A stretch of 64,000 bases of DNA from Pardosa pseudoannulata (GCA_032207245.1 CM063503.1:105083756-105147755), one strand, 5' to 3'; shown: positions 47,914 through 60,200, counted from the stretch's first letter. Numbers and translations are program-made. Notes: generated by a model not told the origin, from the letters alone.

Positions 47914-48497
47914 TTAACACCTCCCGGTATGATTTAATAATGAAAAACTGCATGAAATAACCATTTAATTTGTATATAAAAATTTTTTTTTCATTTTACA
48001 ATTCTTACATATTTTTTATTAAAATCCACTTTTAAATAGTGTTAAATAATATCAGAAACTATTAAGAAAATATCAAAGCCAAACATTAATAAGGTATACA
48101 GATAATAGTCTTAAAGCTAGTAGTACTTTTCAAAACAAAGTGCAAAGGAATTCTTAATTGTTTACACCGCCAAGTAGTCTCACTTTTAATTTGATTCTTG
48201 TAACACGTGGTATTTCTTAGGTTCTTTTATTCTGACTCATTAATTTGGCAATGACTTGTACCAAGAAACTTTAAATAAACAATATGTAATAGTGACCTGG
48301 GATTTATATGTAATAGTGACCTTGGACCACAAGTAACAAAAGTATTGCTAAATTCAGTACTCTAGAAATTTTAAACTAAATTAATTATCATATTTATCAG
48401 TAACTTCAGTCGCATGACGAGTGTAGCTCGTCATTGTGCGGTATGGAATGAAAAATCAATGACGAGTCTAGCTCGTCATTTTACCGGAAGGGGTTAA
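47914..48497 (-). mobile_element. Non-autonomous piggyBac-like element, copy C (family 2)
   Basis: Inverted relative to copies A and B. TTAA lies at 47914-47917 and 48494-48497, with ends CACCTCCCGGTATGATT and, at the other side, the reverse complement of CCCCTTCCGGTAAAATGACG. The two palindromes are at 48459-48479 and 48414-48434. The minus strand carries the same cysteine-tail remnant (around 48120-48290), with CRVC damaged to PRVC-like sequence by a base change. A 17-bp local duplication (TATGTAATAGTGACCT, near 48283 and 48307) has lengthened this copy. Confidence 0.92.
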
Positions 48498-50282
48498 TAA
48501 CTATGGAATCTTTCATAACCAGAATTTTGAAATATCATAAATAAATACAAAGTAAAGTGAACTTATAACTACTTAATAAAAGGAATCAAAATTAATGTCA
48601 TTTATCCGATATTCTTTTTCACATTATACAGATATGTGCAAACAAAAAAATGTGTTTTCTCTTAGGTGGATATTTTAAAACCTCCGAGATGAGGGATAAA
48701 ACATAAAATGAAGTCTTAAATAAATTATTAAATGCTTTAAAAATGATTGCATAATTTTATCAAGTAATTAAAAATGTGTAATAGGATAAAAGTGACACTC
48801 TAAACTTCTTTCCTTCGAGAGATATAGTAACGAAGTAATATTTTTTTAGTTCTAGTCAACAATAGATTCTCTCCTGAAGATTTTGAAAATCGCTCCAGAT
48901 AATCTGTGGAAGTATTTTTACCAGTACGGCACCACACGCTTACACAAAATTCAAAAATGAACTGTTCAGAGTCAAAAAATCAATGTTTTATATTAATGAA
49001 CAGTAGTTTACTCTATAAAATGAAGAGACCAATATATAAAAAGCACATATAAATCAAAATAAAACATTCCGTTGTTTTTAAGGTAATGGGCTCAAGTAAA
49101 GTAGAATCTTACTGATAAAAAAATAACTAGACAGTTTTCTGTCAGCGATATTCAAAAAAGTTCTTAGTTGTTTTTATATTTTCTACCATTAAGAAAAAAG
49201 CTGATGAAACTTTTGCACTCTAAATTATATTTTACTTTTGTTTACAGCAGCTCTCCACACTTTTAAATACTTTTTTTAATATTCTTAAAATAAAAAACAA
49301 GGCAATTAAAATCAATATTGAAAAAGAAAAATTAAATTAAACGTTAGTTTTATTTCCAGTATTGCACATTTTACTTAAAAACGGGTTTGTCAATATCATC
49401 CACGTATCATCATGTCTCACCATCTATTGGTTTGTATTTGTAAAGACACTGAGTGAGGCTAAACATAGGAGCTTCTGAGTTAAAAACTGATGACGGGTCA
49501 AACTCGACATATGAGTACAGGGGTTAAGTCTCGTGATAAATACCTAATTTTTATATGAAATTTTTTCTTAACATGTTTATTATTTACGATTTTTGTCCAT
49601 AAAGTTTTAACATATTTTAACATATCAAAATATGGGACGACGCATATATTTTTACGACGCATCTTTGTCTATATATGCATATTTAAATATATAAATAATA
49701 TGTCTTAACTTAATGTATGTGTAATCTAAATGTTTTAATAAAAATATTTTATAAAATACATATAATTTATCATCAGTATTAAATATTTTTCAACTAAATT
49801 TCTTTTCCTCTCTTATAAAACAATATTTTATATATTTTCTTAGAAAGAATGCTGGCAGAAAGAAATTTATTGTGTTTTTTTTTTTTTTTAATAAATTATC
49901 GCATATATAATAATACATCACCCTACATCTTCAGTATTCTATAATAGACAATTTATCTTAGGCTATGCAAGTTTTACGATGAAAAATTTGAAAACATAAA
50001 TTTTCAAAAATATCACCCATTCTATTCAGCAGTTAGTGCCTTAATACAAGGAACGTTAAGAAGGAAGTGAATATGATTTGTAATGATATTTTACGTTTTT
50101 AAAGAGCTTATTTATAAAGAATGTACATTGAAGTAACTTGAATTAATATAAGTCACAATTTTCAAATACCAAATACACATGTATCTATCGAAAGGATTTA
50201 TTTTTATCTAGGTTATTGAATTTTGAGATTTTTAAATTATACAAAGATGAAGGTTTCTATAATATTCATTATTTTACGGTTT
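48498..50282. other. AT-rich stretch; one possible piggyBac-type end
   Basis: No gene recognised. At 49484-49526 the sequence GATGACGGGTCAAACTCGAC...GAGTACAGGGGTTAA looks like the right end of another piggyBac-type element (TTAACCCC when reversed). I did not find the matching left end nearby. Confidence 0.45.
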
Positions 50283-50880
50283 AAAATTATATAAATTTTT
50301 AAAGATTAATAAAATTTTGTAACCTAGTTTAAGATATTCTAATTTTTTTTCTAGTTGATACAAAGATGGCATTAGCATAAATTTCTTGTTTGACTGAAAT
50401 ACTGGTTAAACTTACAATTTTAGTAAAATTATTTAAGATAAATAGTATCTGATTTTAAAATTTTAAAACTACACAAAGGCATGTTTAAAATGTATTTTTT
50501 TATTTTTTAAATGATATAAGTTTTTATAAGGATTAAAATTTTGTAACCTCTTTAAGATATTTTATAATTTTTGGTTTGGTTTAGAGCACTACCGTCTACT
50601 GTTTTGCACACGAGAGCTAAAGAAACCGGGACCCACTGCTTAAAGCCGATTACGAAAGGCTACGAACATCCATACCATTGTGGAATTCGAACCCACAAAC
50701 TCCGGTACCAAAGATCAGCGCCCTAACCAATCGGCCAGCTTACAATTTTTGAAGTTGCTAGAAAGATGGCATTGCTGCATTTTGATTCAATAATCAGTTA
50801 AATTTGCAACCTTATTAAAACTATTCATGATAAATTAACAGTTCATGATTTATATTTTATCAAATTTTAATATTATACAA
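50283..50880. repeat. Tandem duplication split by a SINE
   Basis: Copy 1 (about 50283-50507) and copy 2 (about 50508-50572 plus 50751-50880) share, in order: ATTAAAATTTTGTAACCT, TTTAAGATATT, CTAG...CAAAGATGGCATT versus CTAGAAAGATGGCATT, GGTTAAACTTACAATTTTAG versus AGTTAAATTTGCAACCTTAT, and AATTATTTAAGATAAAT versus TATTCATGATAAAT. A further partial unit may precede at about 50230. The SINE interrupts copy 2 only. Confidence 0.75.
50573..50740 (-). mobile_element. tRNA-derived SINE, full-length copy
   Basis: Minus-strand copy with box B GGTTCGAATTC (one change) and the standard tail ending in ACCAAACC. It is flanked by a 10-bp target duplication TATAATTTTT / TACAATTTTT (50563-50572 and 50741-50750, one mismatch). 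It lies within the second unit of the local tandem duplication. Confidence 0.92.
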
Positions 50881-52150
50881 ATAGTACAACTGGAAGACAT
50901 TATATAATTTTAACTTTTCAGCAGTCTTTGGAAAATTGTTTATAAAAATCAATACTAAACTCCTAAGCATTTTTAACGTTTAATTAGTTCTTTTGGAAAT
51001 GATTATAGTTCAGTTGCATCAACATATGTAATTTTTAAAGTTATAAATTTATACATAAAGAATTCGTTTATAAATATTTTTCAGATTTTTTACAGTCACG
51101 GTAATTTAAGAAACTTATGCATTGTATACTTACAGAAAGATGCTGAGTTAACAAATCTATTTAAAGATTTTGTATTTAATCTTTATAATCTTAGGATTTA
51201 GTCTTTAGTGATAGTTTAAACGTGAAATAATATTAATGACAGACTTCAGTCACAAATTATCATTATTTTATCTCGATGGTTAGAGACAAAAACAGATTGA
51301 TTTTATTGAACACCAAAAGGTAAAGAACATTAAGGAAGCAATAAACCTTTTGTTGCAAATGGAGTACTTATGAGATGTGGTAATTCATCTTCATTTAGAG
51401 CTTCAAATAAGATGCCGTTTCAATTTGTCCGAAAAGTATATCGTGATTTGGAAACAATTGTGTGATTCCTTTGATGAAGTAAATTGGTGTAAATGCACCA
51501 TAGAAAAACACTTTTGCTGCTTTAATACTCCGAAAGGGACTTCCTATTTATTGGAATTTAGTATAAATAATGTTTAACGCCATTTATGTTATCTCACGTT
51601 AGATATTGATGAACATATAAACTATATTTTTGGATATGCAATTACAATACTTGTTGCCCTAGAGAACATTTTCAATGATGCTTCTTAATAAACCATCACA
51701 ATGCATTTTATATGGAATATTTAATTTTTAAACTCTATAAAAACAATTATAAAAAGAACTTATTATAGATAATAGAGTAATTGAGGAATTCACTAGTCAA
51801 GTACAAAACTCCTTATAAGTACGTATAAAAATTATAATTATATGTGAAGTAATTTTTAATTTTAAAGATCAAACACAATATTGATCATTTAATACAATTT
51901 TAGCTTTTTATTTAATAACTAGCAGGAGAACACAATAACATTGAATCTGGATTTCAAATTAAAACTACTTTGACTTTTATTCCTAACAAACTACATAAGC
52001 CTTTTATTCCCCAGAAACCTTTAATCCATATATAACTAGATGAATATATCTTTATTCATAAACCTTTTATTCTAAATCATTTAATCTATCTGCAACAGTT
52101 TATAAAGCAAATTTAAAAATATGAACTTTGACTTTTATAATGGTTTTAAA
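50881..52150. other. AT-rich stretch without a recognised gene
   Basis: No gene recognised. The 66-residue frame at 51377-51577 has varied composition (five cysteines, three tryptophans including VNWCKC) but no motif I can name. The other forward frame there reads NKMPFQFVRKVYRDLE. It may be a decayed coding fragment. Confidence 0.4.
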
Positions 52151-52189
52151 CAGATTTTTCAACATATTTGCCTTCATGTCCAATCTCAC

Positions 52190-52292
52190 TCTCCATCCAT
52201 CCATCTATCTACACACGCTTATATATATTTAGGTGTGTGTATGTATGAAAATGTGAGCGTAGGTGTATGCATATGTGTGTGAGTGTGTACAC
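52190..52292. repeat. TCCA/TG-type microsatellite
   Basis: CCATCCATCCATCTATC, then imperfect GTGTGTATG and GTGTGTGAGTGTG runs adjoining the Tc1-like fossil. Confidence 0.85.
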
Positions 52293-53336
52293 CATAAAGC
52301 CAGTACATAATGACAACCATACATTTACATAATCGGGTATCTAGGAGCAACACCATTGTGCATGCGTTGTTGATGGAGTATTTAAATAGACTATACATTG
52401 TCTTTAAAAACAGTGCGATTAGTGTCATAATGAGAAAATATCGGATTCATCAGAGTTTGGTAAAATCCCACCGTTATAGCTCTACGACTGGGAACATCAA
52501 TATCAGAAACAGCGAGTTCATTAAGCGGTTTAAGTACAGTTTTTGTGAGCATATAACAAAAGCGCTGTATGAATGGTGGAACAAATAGTCGACCAGCGAT
52601 GTATCGACCACGGAGCAATGATTCGCTGACGGCACTTCATCTCCAGCTGCATTTGTAATGGGCCATAAAATGGGCATTAGAAGTATAGAAGATAGTTGCA
52701 TGTGTTGATGAATCCTGTTTTCTTGTCCATCATATTGATAGGCATGTGCAAACAAACCGGTTTCCAAAAGGAAATGTTGACTCCCAGATGCACAGTAGGG
52801 CAGAGACGTGTCAGTGGCAGGATTTTTAATTCTATGGGCAATGTTTTCATGGAGCTGATTAAGACAGATTATTACCATAAAATAATCCCTGACATCTGTG
52901 TGCTACGTGAACATCGTTGCAGATAAGGTTCATCCATTCATGACAACAGAATTTCCAGTGGGGGAGGATATTTACCAACCTGAAAATACAATATTTTATA
53001 AGGGTCGAATAGTCAAGGAGTGATTCAAGGAACATTCCGCTGACTTTAAATTCATGTCTTGGCTTCTAAATTCAGTTGAAATTAATGGAATAGAACATAT
53101 GTAGTCCCACCTGAAAAGCCAAATTTGCGCTGTCACTCTACCCTCTTACAATGTGGGAAATTGCAGGACCAGTAGCTGGGTATCCGTTTCCACAAGCTAT
53201 TTATCAGCATCTTCTGGAGTAAATGCCATGCAGGGTGCTGGCGGTATTGAGGGATAAAAGTGGTCCTACATGTTACTTGGGTTTTCGTAATTGTAATGGC
53301 TGTTCGGTGTATATGTCTAGATTCGGAGATGTACAT
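52280..53336 (+). mobile_element. Tc1-like transposon fossil, copy 1
   Basis: The left edge (TACACCATAAAGCCAGTAC, near 52289) resembles the reverse complement of the right edge (TACACCGAACAGCCATTAC, near 53297), giving a degraded inverted terminal repeat. Between them are frameshifted Tc1-family transposase pieces. CVDESCFLVHHIDRHV (about 52700) contains the first catalytic D. LCAT-like sequence is followed by IVADKVHPFMTTEFP, then GRIVKE-stop-FKEHSADF. NSVEINGIEHM matches the SPDLNPIEHLW block with the final catalytic E. YQHLLE-stop-MPCRVLAVL followed by SGPTCYL matches the C-terminal LVESMPRRIxAVIxARGGPTxY. The second catalytic D reads as E in a QPEN context. Multiple stops show it is long dead. 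Confidence 0.85.
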
Positions 53337-53339
53337 TTT

Positions 53340-54560
53340 ATTGTCTCTTATCACAATATTTTTAAACAGAGATTGCTTTGAGATATATTTTTCTTTAAAT
53401 ATATGTAATTTCTGTATAAATTTCAGAGTGCAGTAATCGTAATAATCAATAACAAAACTCAATTAAATAATTGAATTTTATAATTCTCTAGCCATTTTTT
53501 TTAAAACATATCATTTATTGTCATCCTGAAATACATATGTCTTACTAAAAAATAAAGAGTAATAAAATTTAAAAAATACTTATTCATTTTATATGTCTAC
53601 ATATAAACCCATTATTATTACTTAACAATATTCTATTCATATTTTTTATTTATATATAATTTTTATGATTCCATTTTATCGCTCGAAAACTTATGCTATA
53701 TACTTGAAATAATCATTTATTAAAGATTTATATCATAAAGCTGTATCACAAATTATTTCAAAAGTAATAGGAAAAGTAATTCCATTTATAAAGCAGAGGC
53801 TTTTTTGTATTTTTGATGTGTTTTCTTATTGCTTAATGATTGGGAGATATATAATAAATTCTCTAGTATCTTGCTTTAAACGCCGCAAAGGATTATACTT
53901 AATACGAAAATGTTCCCCAAAAGAAATAAGAAAATAAATTTAATCCTTATATTAAACTTAAGAATATATATTTTTACTGCATAGTTTTATAAAATCTATC
54001 TAAGTTTTATTAATCTTAATTTATTGATGCCAAGTTTTATGAAAATCTTATCACTGTAAAAAAAGTATTTGTTAAGTCTAAAGATTTTGATAATAAATAA
54101 TACCAATTAAGCAGTAGAAATATTTATGAAAATTTATTTCAGTTATCCAAGACTCGTATTTTTCTTTTAGTTTGTTTTGTCATATCTGCAGAATATCGAA
54201 TTTTTTTGTAATTAAACCAATCGAAATATTTGTAAAGACGTTATGATAGGGTAATTGATAGTCTTCAAAGAAGTTAACTTTTGACGTTTCAGCGAATTTA
54301 AAAGTAACATACAGCAGAAATGCAAATCCTGTATAACAGGCCTCATTAATGAAGAGTATAACAAAATATACGAGTCTCGATAAATATTTGTGTGTATATC
54401 ACCGAGAAGTGGGTCCGATTATTTTTATTATGAAAGACTACAAATCGTTGATTGAGATATTTTTGGATGCTTTTTTAACAAGTTTGTTAAAACAATCTTT
54501 GAGAACTTACATTTTTCTCTAAATTTAGAAGCATTCTATTATAACTATTTATATATCTAT
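53340..54560. other. AT-rich stretch without a recognised gene
   Basis: No gene or repeat family recognised between the Tc1-like and mariner fossils. Confidence 0.6.
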
Positions 54561-54563
54561 AAC

Positions 54564-55812
54564 GAGTGCAACTCAAATGAAAATGAGCCAACACCCCCTG
54601 TGCAAGAATGGTTCGGTTCATTCTCTACAACGAATGCTCTCAGGCACAGAAAAATCATCATTTACGAATGTGAGAGGTTAAAGTTCTTTAAGTCGTTCAT
54701 AGACTGGGTTGAAGACTAGCGTGATATAATAGGTGCTCCAAAAGAGGAACAGCGTGGTGTGGTCAGATTTTTACAGATGCTCTTTCCCAACAAGAAATTA
54801 GTCTCCGTCTGACTGCCGTGTATGAAGCATTGCACCTCGTTGGCCTCTGTAAAGCCTTAGAGAAAACAGATAGAAGAAGGATGGGAAAGTTTCAAAGACG
54901 ATCCAAGACCGGGACAAAGACACCTTGCAATCCCCCCGACACAAATGTACAGATTGATGATCTGATAAGATAAATGATGATAAAGATCGATGGTATGGCA
55001 GAACGTGCGAATATCAGTCAGGGTTTGTTTCACACCATAATTCATGATCAGCTTTTGTGCACTGAATGGATGTCCATGATTTTGAACGACCGTCAGAACA
55101 CTGAAAGGTTCGGCTCTACTTTGAGACCCATCTTATTCGGTATCACAATGAGGCTGATGGCTTCTCGTATTCAATTGTGATCGGAGACGAATCATGGTAC
55201 CACCACTACGAACCTGAAACACGTCGGCAAAGCTTACAATAGAAACATTTGAATTTACCACCCCCCAAAGAAACCAATGACTGTCATGTCCGCGTATAGG
55301 TGCTATTGAATTTTCTTTTGGATCGTCAGGGGCCATTATTGATTGAATTTCCTAAACCTGGAGAGACTATCAATATTTCGTAACATTGTGCAATACTGGA
55401 TAGGCTGCTTGTCATAATCAAGAACGAACTAAATGGAAGACTAATGAATAGTGTTATCTTGCTACAAGACAATTCCCGTCTGCAAGTCACTGATGTGGCT
55501 AACTGGCATAACAGGCAAAGTTCAAGTGGGAAACGCTGCAACATCCTCCATGCAGCCCAGATTTGTCGCCATGCGACTTTCCTATTTCTAGGAAGCTGTA
55601 AAAACATCTCAAGGGTACCAGATTTGTGATGGACTATGTTGTGACGGAGTCAGTTACAGACTATTAGAATCAACATCCCAAGCAGTTTCATAAGACTGGA
55701 ATCACGCGGTTCGTTTGTCAATGAAACAAAAGTTTCTCTGTTCATGGGGACTACTTTTAAGCAAATTACTGTTTGCCATATATTAGCATTGGCTCTCTTT
55801 ATTTTACGTTTT
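54564..55812 (+). mobile_element. mariner (DD34D) transposon fossil
   Basis: The left edge GTGCAACTCAAATGAAAATG followed by AGCCAA is mirrored at the right by TTGGCTCTCTTTATTTTACG, a degraded inverted terminal repeat. A TA precedes the left end. Translated pieces in shifting frames run in correct order through a mariner transposase. EQRGVVRFLQ and EEGWESFKDDPRPGQRHLAI form the HTH_48-type N-terminus, and ERANISQGLFHTIIHDQL the second helix-turn-helix. FSYSIVIGDESWYHHYEPET carries catalytic D1, VILLQDN carries D2, and HPPCSPDLSPCDF carries D3. The D2-D3 spacing is near the 34 residues of the DD34D group. Stops and frameshifts interrupt every domain. Confidence 0.88.
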
Positions 55813-56728
55813 AAAAATTAAATGTAAAAATTAAGGGTATAATTCATAAAAAGAGAGCGAACTCTTCCCTAACGTTCAAGAACTAGAGATGAGTTAGCCT
55901 ATTTAAGTGGAGAACTTGCCAGAATTAGAAGGGGAATAATTGAATCAGGTAACTGGTGGCTGATCACCGAGGACTCATTCTTTGTTTAGTAATTTCATAA
56001 GCTACGATAGACATAAGAAAATAAAAACTTTAATCCCCAATTTCAAGATGTCTTTACTTTCATTAGTGTCACAACTCGATATATCCGCACTAGAGCATTT
56101 GGAAAAAATAAAGATTCTGAGGCTGACACTTTAGTGAAGAAACATTAATCTAGAAAAGTAAAGCATCCTCTTGCACGAGAACTCATCTGAAACTTTTGTA
56201 CGAGCATTTGTCTTCAAGCCTGGAGATATTAAGCCTCCAAAGTACAAAAATCTATGTTTTTCAGAACCTGATGCATTATTTTGATGTTAGCCTCATTAAG
56301 CAGCATTATGCATTTATTTTTCACTACTCAAAATAAACAATTTATTTTTCATTTACTTCAGAGAATATTTTAAAAGTATATAAATAGAATTAGTATAAAA
56401 AGTTTTTATTACTAATCATTCAACCTTTATTTAGTTTTTATAGATAAAGCAAAGAAACCACTTACGAAATACATTTTTACAACTAACTTATAGTTGATAG
56501 TTGTGAACATCATTGTCGAATAAAAGTACTGTTCTGACAAACGAATCTTATTTAACGAGTTTTGTGTTAATAATTTATATTTAAAATTGCATGAATGTAA
56601 CAACTTTAAGTTCATTCTGAGGAGTATAAGATTGAGTCGCCAAATTTTAAGGTCGTTAAATGAACTATTGATTTACATAGTTGTTAATATAAATTTTCAT
56701 TGAGAATCAAGCATTATTCATATATCAA
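55813..56728. other. Unassigned stretch between fossils
   Basis: No gene recognised. The first 450 bp after the mariner end (to about 56260) are less AT-rich, with coding-like texture but no readable family. It may hold remnants of an older insertion. Confidence 0.4.
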
Positions 56729-57285
56729 AGATGCACAGTAGGGAAAAGACGTCCCATTGGCAGAATTTTTAATTCTATGGGCAATGTTTTCATGGAGCTG
56801 ATTAAGATAGCTTATTACCATAGAATAATCCCTGACATCGGTGTGCTACGTGACCATCGTTGCAGATAAGGTTCGTCCATTCATGACAACAGAATTTCCA
56901 GCGGGGGAGGATATTTACCAACCTAAAATTACAATATTTTATAAGGGTCGGATAGTCAAGGAGTGATTCAAGGAACATTCCGCTGACTTTAAATCCATGC
57001 CTTGGTTTCTAAATTCAGTTGAAATTAATGGAATAGAACATATGTAGTCCCACCTGAAAAGCCAAATTTGCGCTGTCACTCTACCCTGTTACAATGTGGG
57101 AAATTGCAGGACCAGTGTTGAGAGCTGGGTATCCGTTTCCACAAGCTATTTATCAGCATCTTCTGGAGTAAATGCCATGCAGGGTGCTGGTGGTATTGAG
57201 GGATGAAAGTGGTCCTACATGTTACTTGGGTTTTCGTAGTTGTAATGGCTGTTCGGTGTATATGTCTAGATATAGAGATGTACAT
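56729..57285 (+). mobile_element. Tc1-like transposon fossil, copy 2 (5'-truncated)
   Basis: This matches 52787-53336 of copy 1 with few differences along about 555 bp. It begins abruptly at AGATGCACAGTAGGG and ends at GATGTACAT, the same right edge as copy 1. It shares the in-frame stops of copy 1 at KE-stop-FKEHSADF and EHM-stop-SHLK. It has five extra bases where copy 1 reads CCAGTAGCTGGG (here CCAGTGTTGAGAGCTGGG), and a different base pattern at the second catalytic site (QPKIT). It is a separate copy from the same already-damaged source or a duplication of the region. Confidence 0.88.
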
Positions 57286-57289
57286 AAAG

Positions 57290-59399
57290 GACATTATATC
57301 CTTTCGCTAAACAAACTCTGGTTATATTAATTTCGTAACAGATAAAGAGACAATCTCTTCTGAATGAATATATAAAGTTTAAATGAGAAAATAAAATATT
57401 TTAAATATATTTCACCCTGTTATGAATATGATAACTGCACAGATTGAAACTTTACAAGGTATATTGTTTATTCAATTACATTATTTTTACAAAATGATGT
57501 TATAGTACCCTTCCAGATAATCGCTGATTACCAAGGGATACAGGATTCCATTCCACTCTCAGAGGCAGAAAAGAGTCTGCCTGAACTTACAATAGTATTG
57601 GTAAAGCAAATTAGCAATACCAAAAGTTGGGAAGGCTCACCTATTTTTCAGAGAAAACCTAACAATAGATGGTCTAACAAGTAGCTACTTGGGTTGTTGC
57701 ACATTTCTCAATGTGAATGAATGACCCTCTCGAAGATTTAAGGTATTTTGTTAATTATGTCTTCAGCAACAATAAATATTCGTATGAGGTCTTCAGCCGA
57801 GACGACTAAAGATTTTATATCATATGGTTGCTTGTACATTCCTCATGTTTCACTTACCTTTAGTTTCCGTCTATTAAGTGCATAGATACCAATTGCTCTT
57901 TTAGGTTCCTTGTCATTGCTTTCATGAAATATTTTGTGTGTTGTTATCAAGGAAATAATTTGAGGTTTGGGCCTTGTGCCGTTAAAGGACATCTATATTA
58001 ATATATTTAGTTATGATTTATTTAATGATAAAAAGATAATGCTACAAAATACTACTGCACCATAAATTTTAAAGGTTTCTTTACTAGCTAAATAGCAATT
58101 ACTTAATTCTATTTTACATTAGATTAGGGTGAATATTATCGTATCGTGAAAAAATAAGACATATTTAGATTCCTTATTTTATTGCTTGAAATCTTCAATT
58201 TTTTTTCAGACATGCTGGGTTTTCAAATTAAAAAATGTTTTAGGCATATATTTTATAATTAATGTAGGATCCAAACAATTTGTTAAAATATCCATAATAA
58301 TATGCATGAATTATCTCTAAAATAAATTAAAAACAAGGAGTTCTCAAAATTTCGAAAAACTTAATACATCAGTGATCACTCATGTCAGATTTTTGTTCCA
58401 CTCATGCATTTAATTATAATCATTGCATTTAGATTTAATATTTTAATTGTAATCAAATAGGGACTATCTGAAAAACTTAAAATTAAAAAATAAATGAAAT
58501 ACTCAGGAGGAAACATTTAAATTACTATGTTCAAAAAATATTCTACGTCATTCTGAAAAGAAATCAGGCAAAACTTATTACAACACAAAGTTAATATTAG
58601 ATTAATTTGTACTTGTACAAATATCATTTTAATGATATTTCTAATGACGCAGATATTTGGAAATCAATTTAGTTTCGATGTCATTGAAATTTTTCTATTT
58701 CTTCTTTTCTCCAAATCTTTTTAACTGTTTTCTACTTAAGGGACTCCTGATAGATTTAGAAGGAGGATTTATAACTTAATGAGTAATTTTAATTTTAGTA
58801 TGCTATGCATATATTTAGTTCGCATACGAATGCATAAAGAGAAAGTTCAGTTACATATTTAACTATACTTTTTAATTGGTTTAAATTTTTAACAACTGTA
58901 AGAAATTTTTAAAAAAAATTAAAAACAGAGCTATAAGTAAAAGTTTCACAATATATGCATAGTACCTGTAAAAATATTCTTCACTTATTACACTAGAAAG
59001 GTAAACCATGATTTTAATTACCATGTTTTCCTTGACGACACGACCCATATACAATCATAGTGTCGTTAAAGTCTCCGAAATCTAGATCAAGTAAAATACT
59101 CAGTAAATTTTATTTTCATGATAATGATGGTAAATTGACAGACGCGTTTTACACAGACAAGAGACTAAAGCACTTCTGTTTGAACTATCTAAAGGCCACA
59201 CCGACGAGTGGTAAATTACTGTTATGACTTCACATGAAAAAGATTGTGATGACCAGTTACCTTAAGACATGCTAAAATATCAGCGAAACTGCAAATAGCA
59301 TTAAAAATTGTAGAGATCTTCAGTTTTTCCTATTAGAATGGACAAATTGATAAGAGAATAGTATAGAAAATTTTAATTCAATCTATAGTTCTGAGAAGT
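57290..59399. other. AT-rich stretch; one GC-richer patch
   Basis: No gene recognised. About 57500-57900 is less AT-rich, and one forward reading (QIIADYQGIQDSIPLSEAEK) looks coding-like, but no family is evident. The remainder is plain AT-rich DNA. Confidence 0.45.
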
Positions 59400-60200
59400 G
59401 TGGAAGCAATACCAATACCAAAGATACATATTCATTTATTTCGGAAGGCTTGGAAGTTTAGAGTAGGAAAACAAGAACGTGGATAAGGAGAATTTAGTTA
59501 TTCCTTTTAAACTTTCCTCACATTCTTAAACTATTTTAGAAAAATATATTATGCTAAATAATAAATGTATACATACATTACGTAATTTCAGGGTTATTGA
59601 AACAATTCTTAACCCGCAAAGTGTTCAACAAAGATATGTGCTCAGTCGCCGAAGAGTTGATATTTGTAGAAAAACTATATTAGTTTCTAGAGAAAGGCAG
59701 ACACATTCAGTTGAACCAAGAAGGTCACAAATATTATGCACTTCGTGTTAGAATCATTATGGTGTGGTAGGGAAATAGTTTAGTTGAGATATCGCACCGA
59801 CCTTCACATCTTTAGTTGATGTTTTTGCGACGGTTAATTTGTGAGGAGATGAGGACCTAGGCTACGCTGTGAGATAGTACATATTTCGTTTTAATGGATG
59901 GTAATGTATGTCCCAAGACATTTCATTCTAAAGAATATCTGGTAGAGGAAATTGCGTGTATGGAGCAGCAAGCTTAATTGTCCACCCCATTGAAAATTTT
60001 ATGAGATGCCCCCCGCAGTACTCTTGTACACATTAATCATCCCCAGGTTTTCTCCATTGTTTGAAACCTTGCTGAAAGAGTAATGGGGAATACTTGATAC
60101 TCTGTGGTGGTTGATCACCTCACAGAATGCATGGCCATGCGCTCTGAATTTTTTTATGCAGGTGAAAGGTGCTCAGGTACCTATTGTTTCGGTTGAATTC
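59400..60200 (+). other. GC-richer block, possible decayed coding sequence
   Basis: This is one of the larger less-AT-rich blocks. Forward frames give VQQRYVLSRRRVDICRKTIL (59551-59751, arginine-rich) and later MDGNVCPKTFHSKEYLVEEI followed by ACMEQQA (about 59892-59976). They look like coding sequence in register but are broken. I cannot assign them to a transposon or host family. Confidence 0.3.

Noticed and set aside
52474..52878. 134-residue minus-strand frame
   Set aside because: Antisense to the Tc1-like transposase remnant, whose family signature is on the plus strand.
55326..55607. 93-residue minus-strand frame
   Set aside because: Antisense to the mariner catalytic region.
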